From NCBI GenBank assembly GCA_028823075.1, contig JAPKCE010000149.1, positions 1 to 5,681 of the forward strand: a stretch of 5,681 nt of DNA, written 5' to 3'. This document shows, one piece after another, positions 5,184 to 5,681 of the stretch. Within the stretch, counting starts at the first letter, position 1; the number at the start of each line of letters is the position of its first letter. The stretch comes from Myxococcota bacterium. GTDB lineage: Bacteria; Myxococcota; UBA4151. The notes below the pieces were generated by a model. It searched no databases, was not told where the DNA came from, and saw nothing but the letters and a program-made list of their open reading frames with translations. A program made the position numbers and the translations under genes.

Positions 5184-5681
5184 TCGGCCTCCGGCTTGAG
5201 GTTTTTGCAGCCCAAATAATGATCCGAGCGGGCCTCTAAGCTCCGACCGTAGACAGAACCCGAGCCATCGCGATCTTCGGTTCTCATGGGTGCTGTATCG
5301 AAGTCGTCCTGTCCCCCGCTGACCTCTAAACCATGGGCGCCAGTGCGCCGGCCAGATGCTGCATCACCGGTATAATTGCGGCTGGCGACGACGGTCTCAA
5401 AAGGGTTCAAAGTTGTCCCTAAACCGAAGCCGAGCACGGCGGAGGCTGCTCCCCAGGCCTGTTGCGCTTGCTGTAAGCCCTCGACGCTCCAAGCGACACG
5501 GTCGACCTGCTTGGTGAAGGCCTTATCGCCCTGTCCGGGAAGTACATCTTGACCGTCATGAAGTCGCCAGGAGTCGGCGAGCAGGCGATATTTATCGGTG
5601 AAGCGCAGAGTTTGCCGCATTTTGGCGAAAGGGTTGTCGGCGAAGCGCTCGCCGAGCAGCATATTATGCGGGAAGAAATCA
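5171..5681 (-). CDS. C-terminal fragment of an unrecognised protein, possibly Tad/pilus-related (5' end past right edge)
   Basis: The frame is open to the window edge (DFFPHN before the first Met, whose ATG is at 5662) and ends with TAA at 5171-5173. No ribosome binding site precedes that Met, so I take the 169 visible residues as the end of a longer protein. Near its start is PFAKMRQTLRFTDKYRLLAD (17-36), then SWRLHDGQDV (37-46). A helical, partly hydrophobic stretch lies at about 56-90 (QQAQQAWGAASAVLGFGLG). A polar Gly/Asp/Arg-rich region spans 104-146. A C-terminal GCKNLKPEAECFR has two Cys eight residues apart, which could form a disulfide if exported. No known domain is evident to me. 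The 13-base overlap with the next gene and the pilin beyond suggest a pilus-locus component, perhaps TadG-like, but that is only context. Confidence 0.65.
   Translation of the reverse strand, partial: DFFPHNMLLGERFADNPFAKMRQTLRFTDKYRLLADSWRLHDGQDVLPGQGDKAFTKQVDRVAWSVEGLQQAQQAWGAASAVLGFGLGTTLNPFETVVASRNYTGDAASGRRTGAHGLEVSGGQDDFDTAPMRTEDRDGSGSVYGRSLEARSDHYLGCKNLKPEAECFR

Noticed and set aside
1..5681. CRISPR array, tRNA, rRNA, insertion sequence or attachment site
   Set aside because: I found no regularly spaced repeats, no tRNA-like cloverleaf or rRNA signature, no transposase, and no terminal inverted repeats anywhere in the window.

Overview
The window looks like chromosome of a moderately GC-rich, Gram-negative (diderm, LPS-making) bacterium. 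A Skp-lpxD-lpxA-lpxI run, with LpxI rather than LpxH as the UDP-diacylglucosamine hydrolase, together with a Flp-type pilin gene, suits Deltaproteobacteria-like lineages (Myxococcota, Bdellovibrionota and relatives). This placement is an inference; no rRNA or marker gene is present to settle it.

Layout. (1) Bases 1-847, minus strand: the N-terminal 282 residues of an exported TPR-repeat protein that runs off the left edge. (2) Bases 848-1154: a 307-base divergent intergenic region with no convincing gene. It holds a perfect 14-bp GC palindrome lying in the spacer of a candidate promoter for the TPR gene, a 9-bp direct repeat, a 14-pair stem-loop on the skp side, and small hairpins at the skp ribosome binding site. 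(3) Bases 1155-4311, plus strand: a tight four-gene operon, skp/ompH - lpxD - lpxA - lpxI. The skp/lpxD and lpxA/lpxI junctions are ATGA overlaps, and lpxD and lpxA are 6 bases apart. (4) Bases 4297-5681, minus strand: three genes read toward the lpx operon. They are the C-terminal part of an unrecognised protein (5' end off the right edge), an unrecognised 237-residue exported or membrane-anchored protein, and a 58-residue Flp/Tad-type (class IVb) prepilin. These are also coupled by 13- and 4-base overlaps. The pilin and lpxI genes overlap tail to tail by 15 bp.

How the genes work together. LpxA adds the 3-hydroxyacyl chain to UDP-GlcNAc. LpxC, not in this window, deacetylates the product. 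LpxD adds the second acyl chain, and LpxI cleaves UDP-diacylglucosamine to lipid X. Skp is a periplasmic chaperone for outer-membrane proteins, so the operon serves outer-membrane construction. fabZ, lpxB and bamA, which often accompany these genes, are absent from this stretch. The minus-strand cluster on the right probably belongs to a Tad/Flp-like pilus or pilus-related export locus. That rests on the pilin motif and the gene coupling, since no Tad ATPase, secretin or prepilin peptidase is in view.

I did not find a clear new biological system. The best leads are the two unrecognised proteins tied to the pilin, an unusual Gly next to the LpxD catalytic site, and the structured divergent intergenic region.
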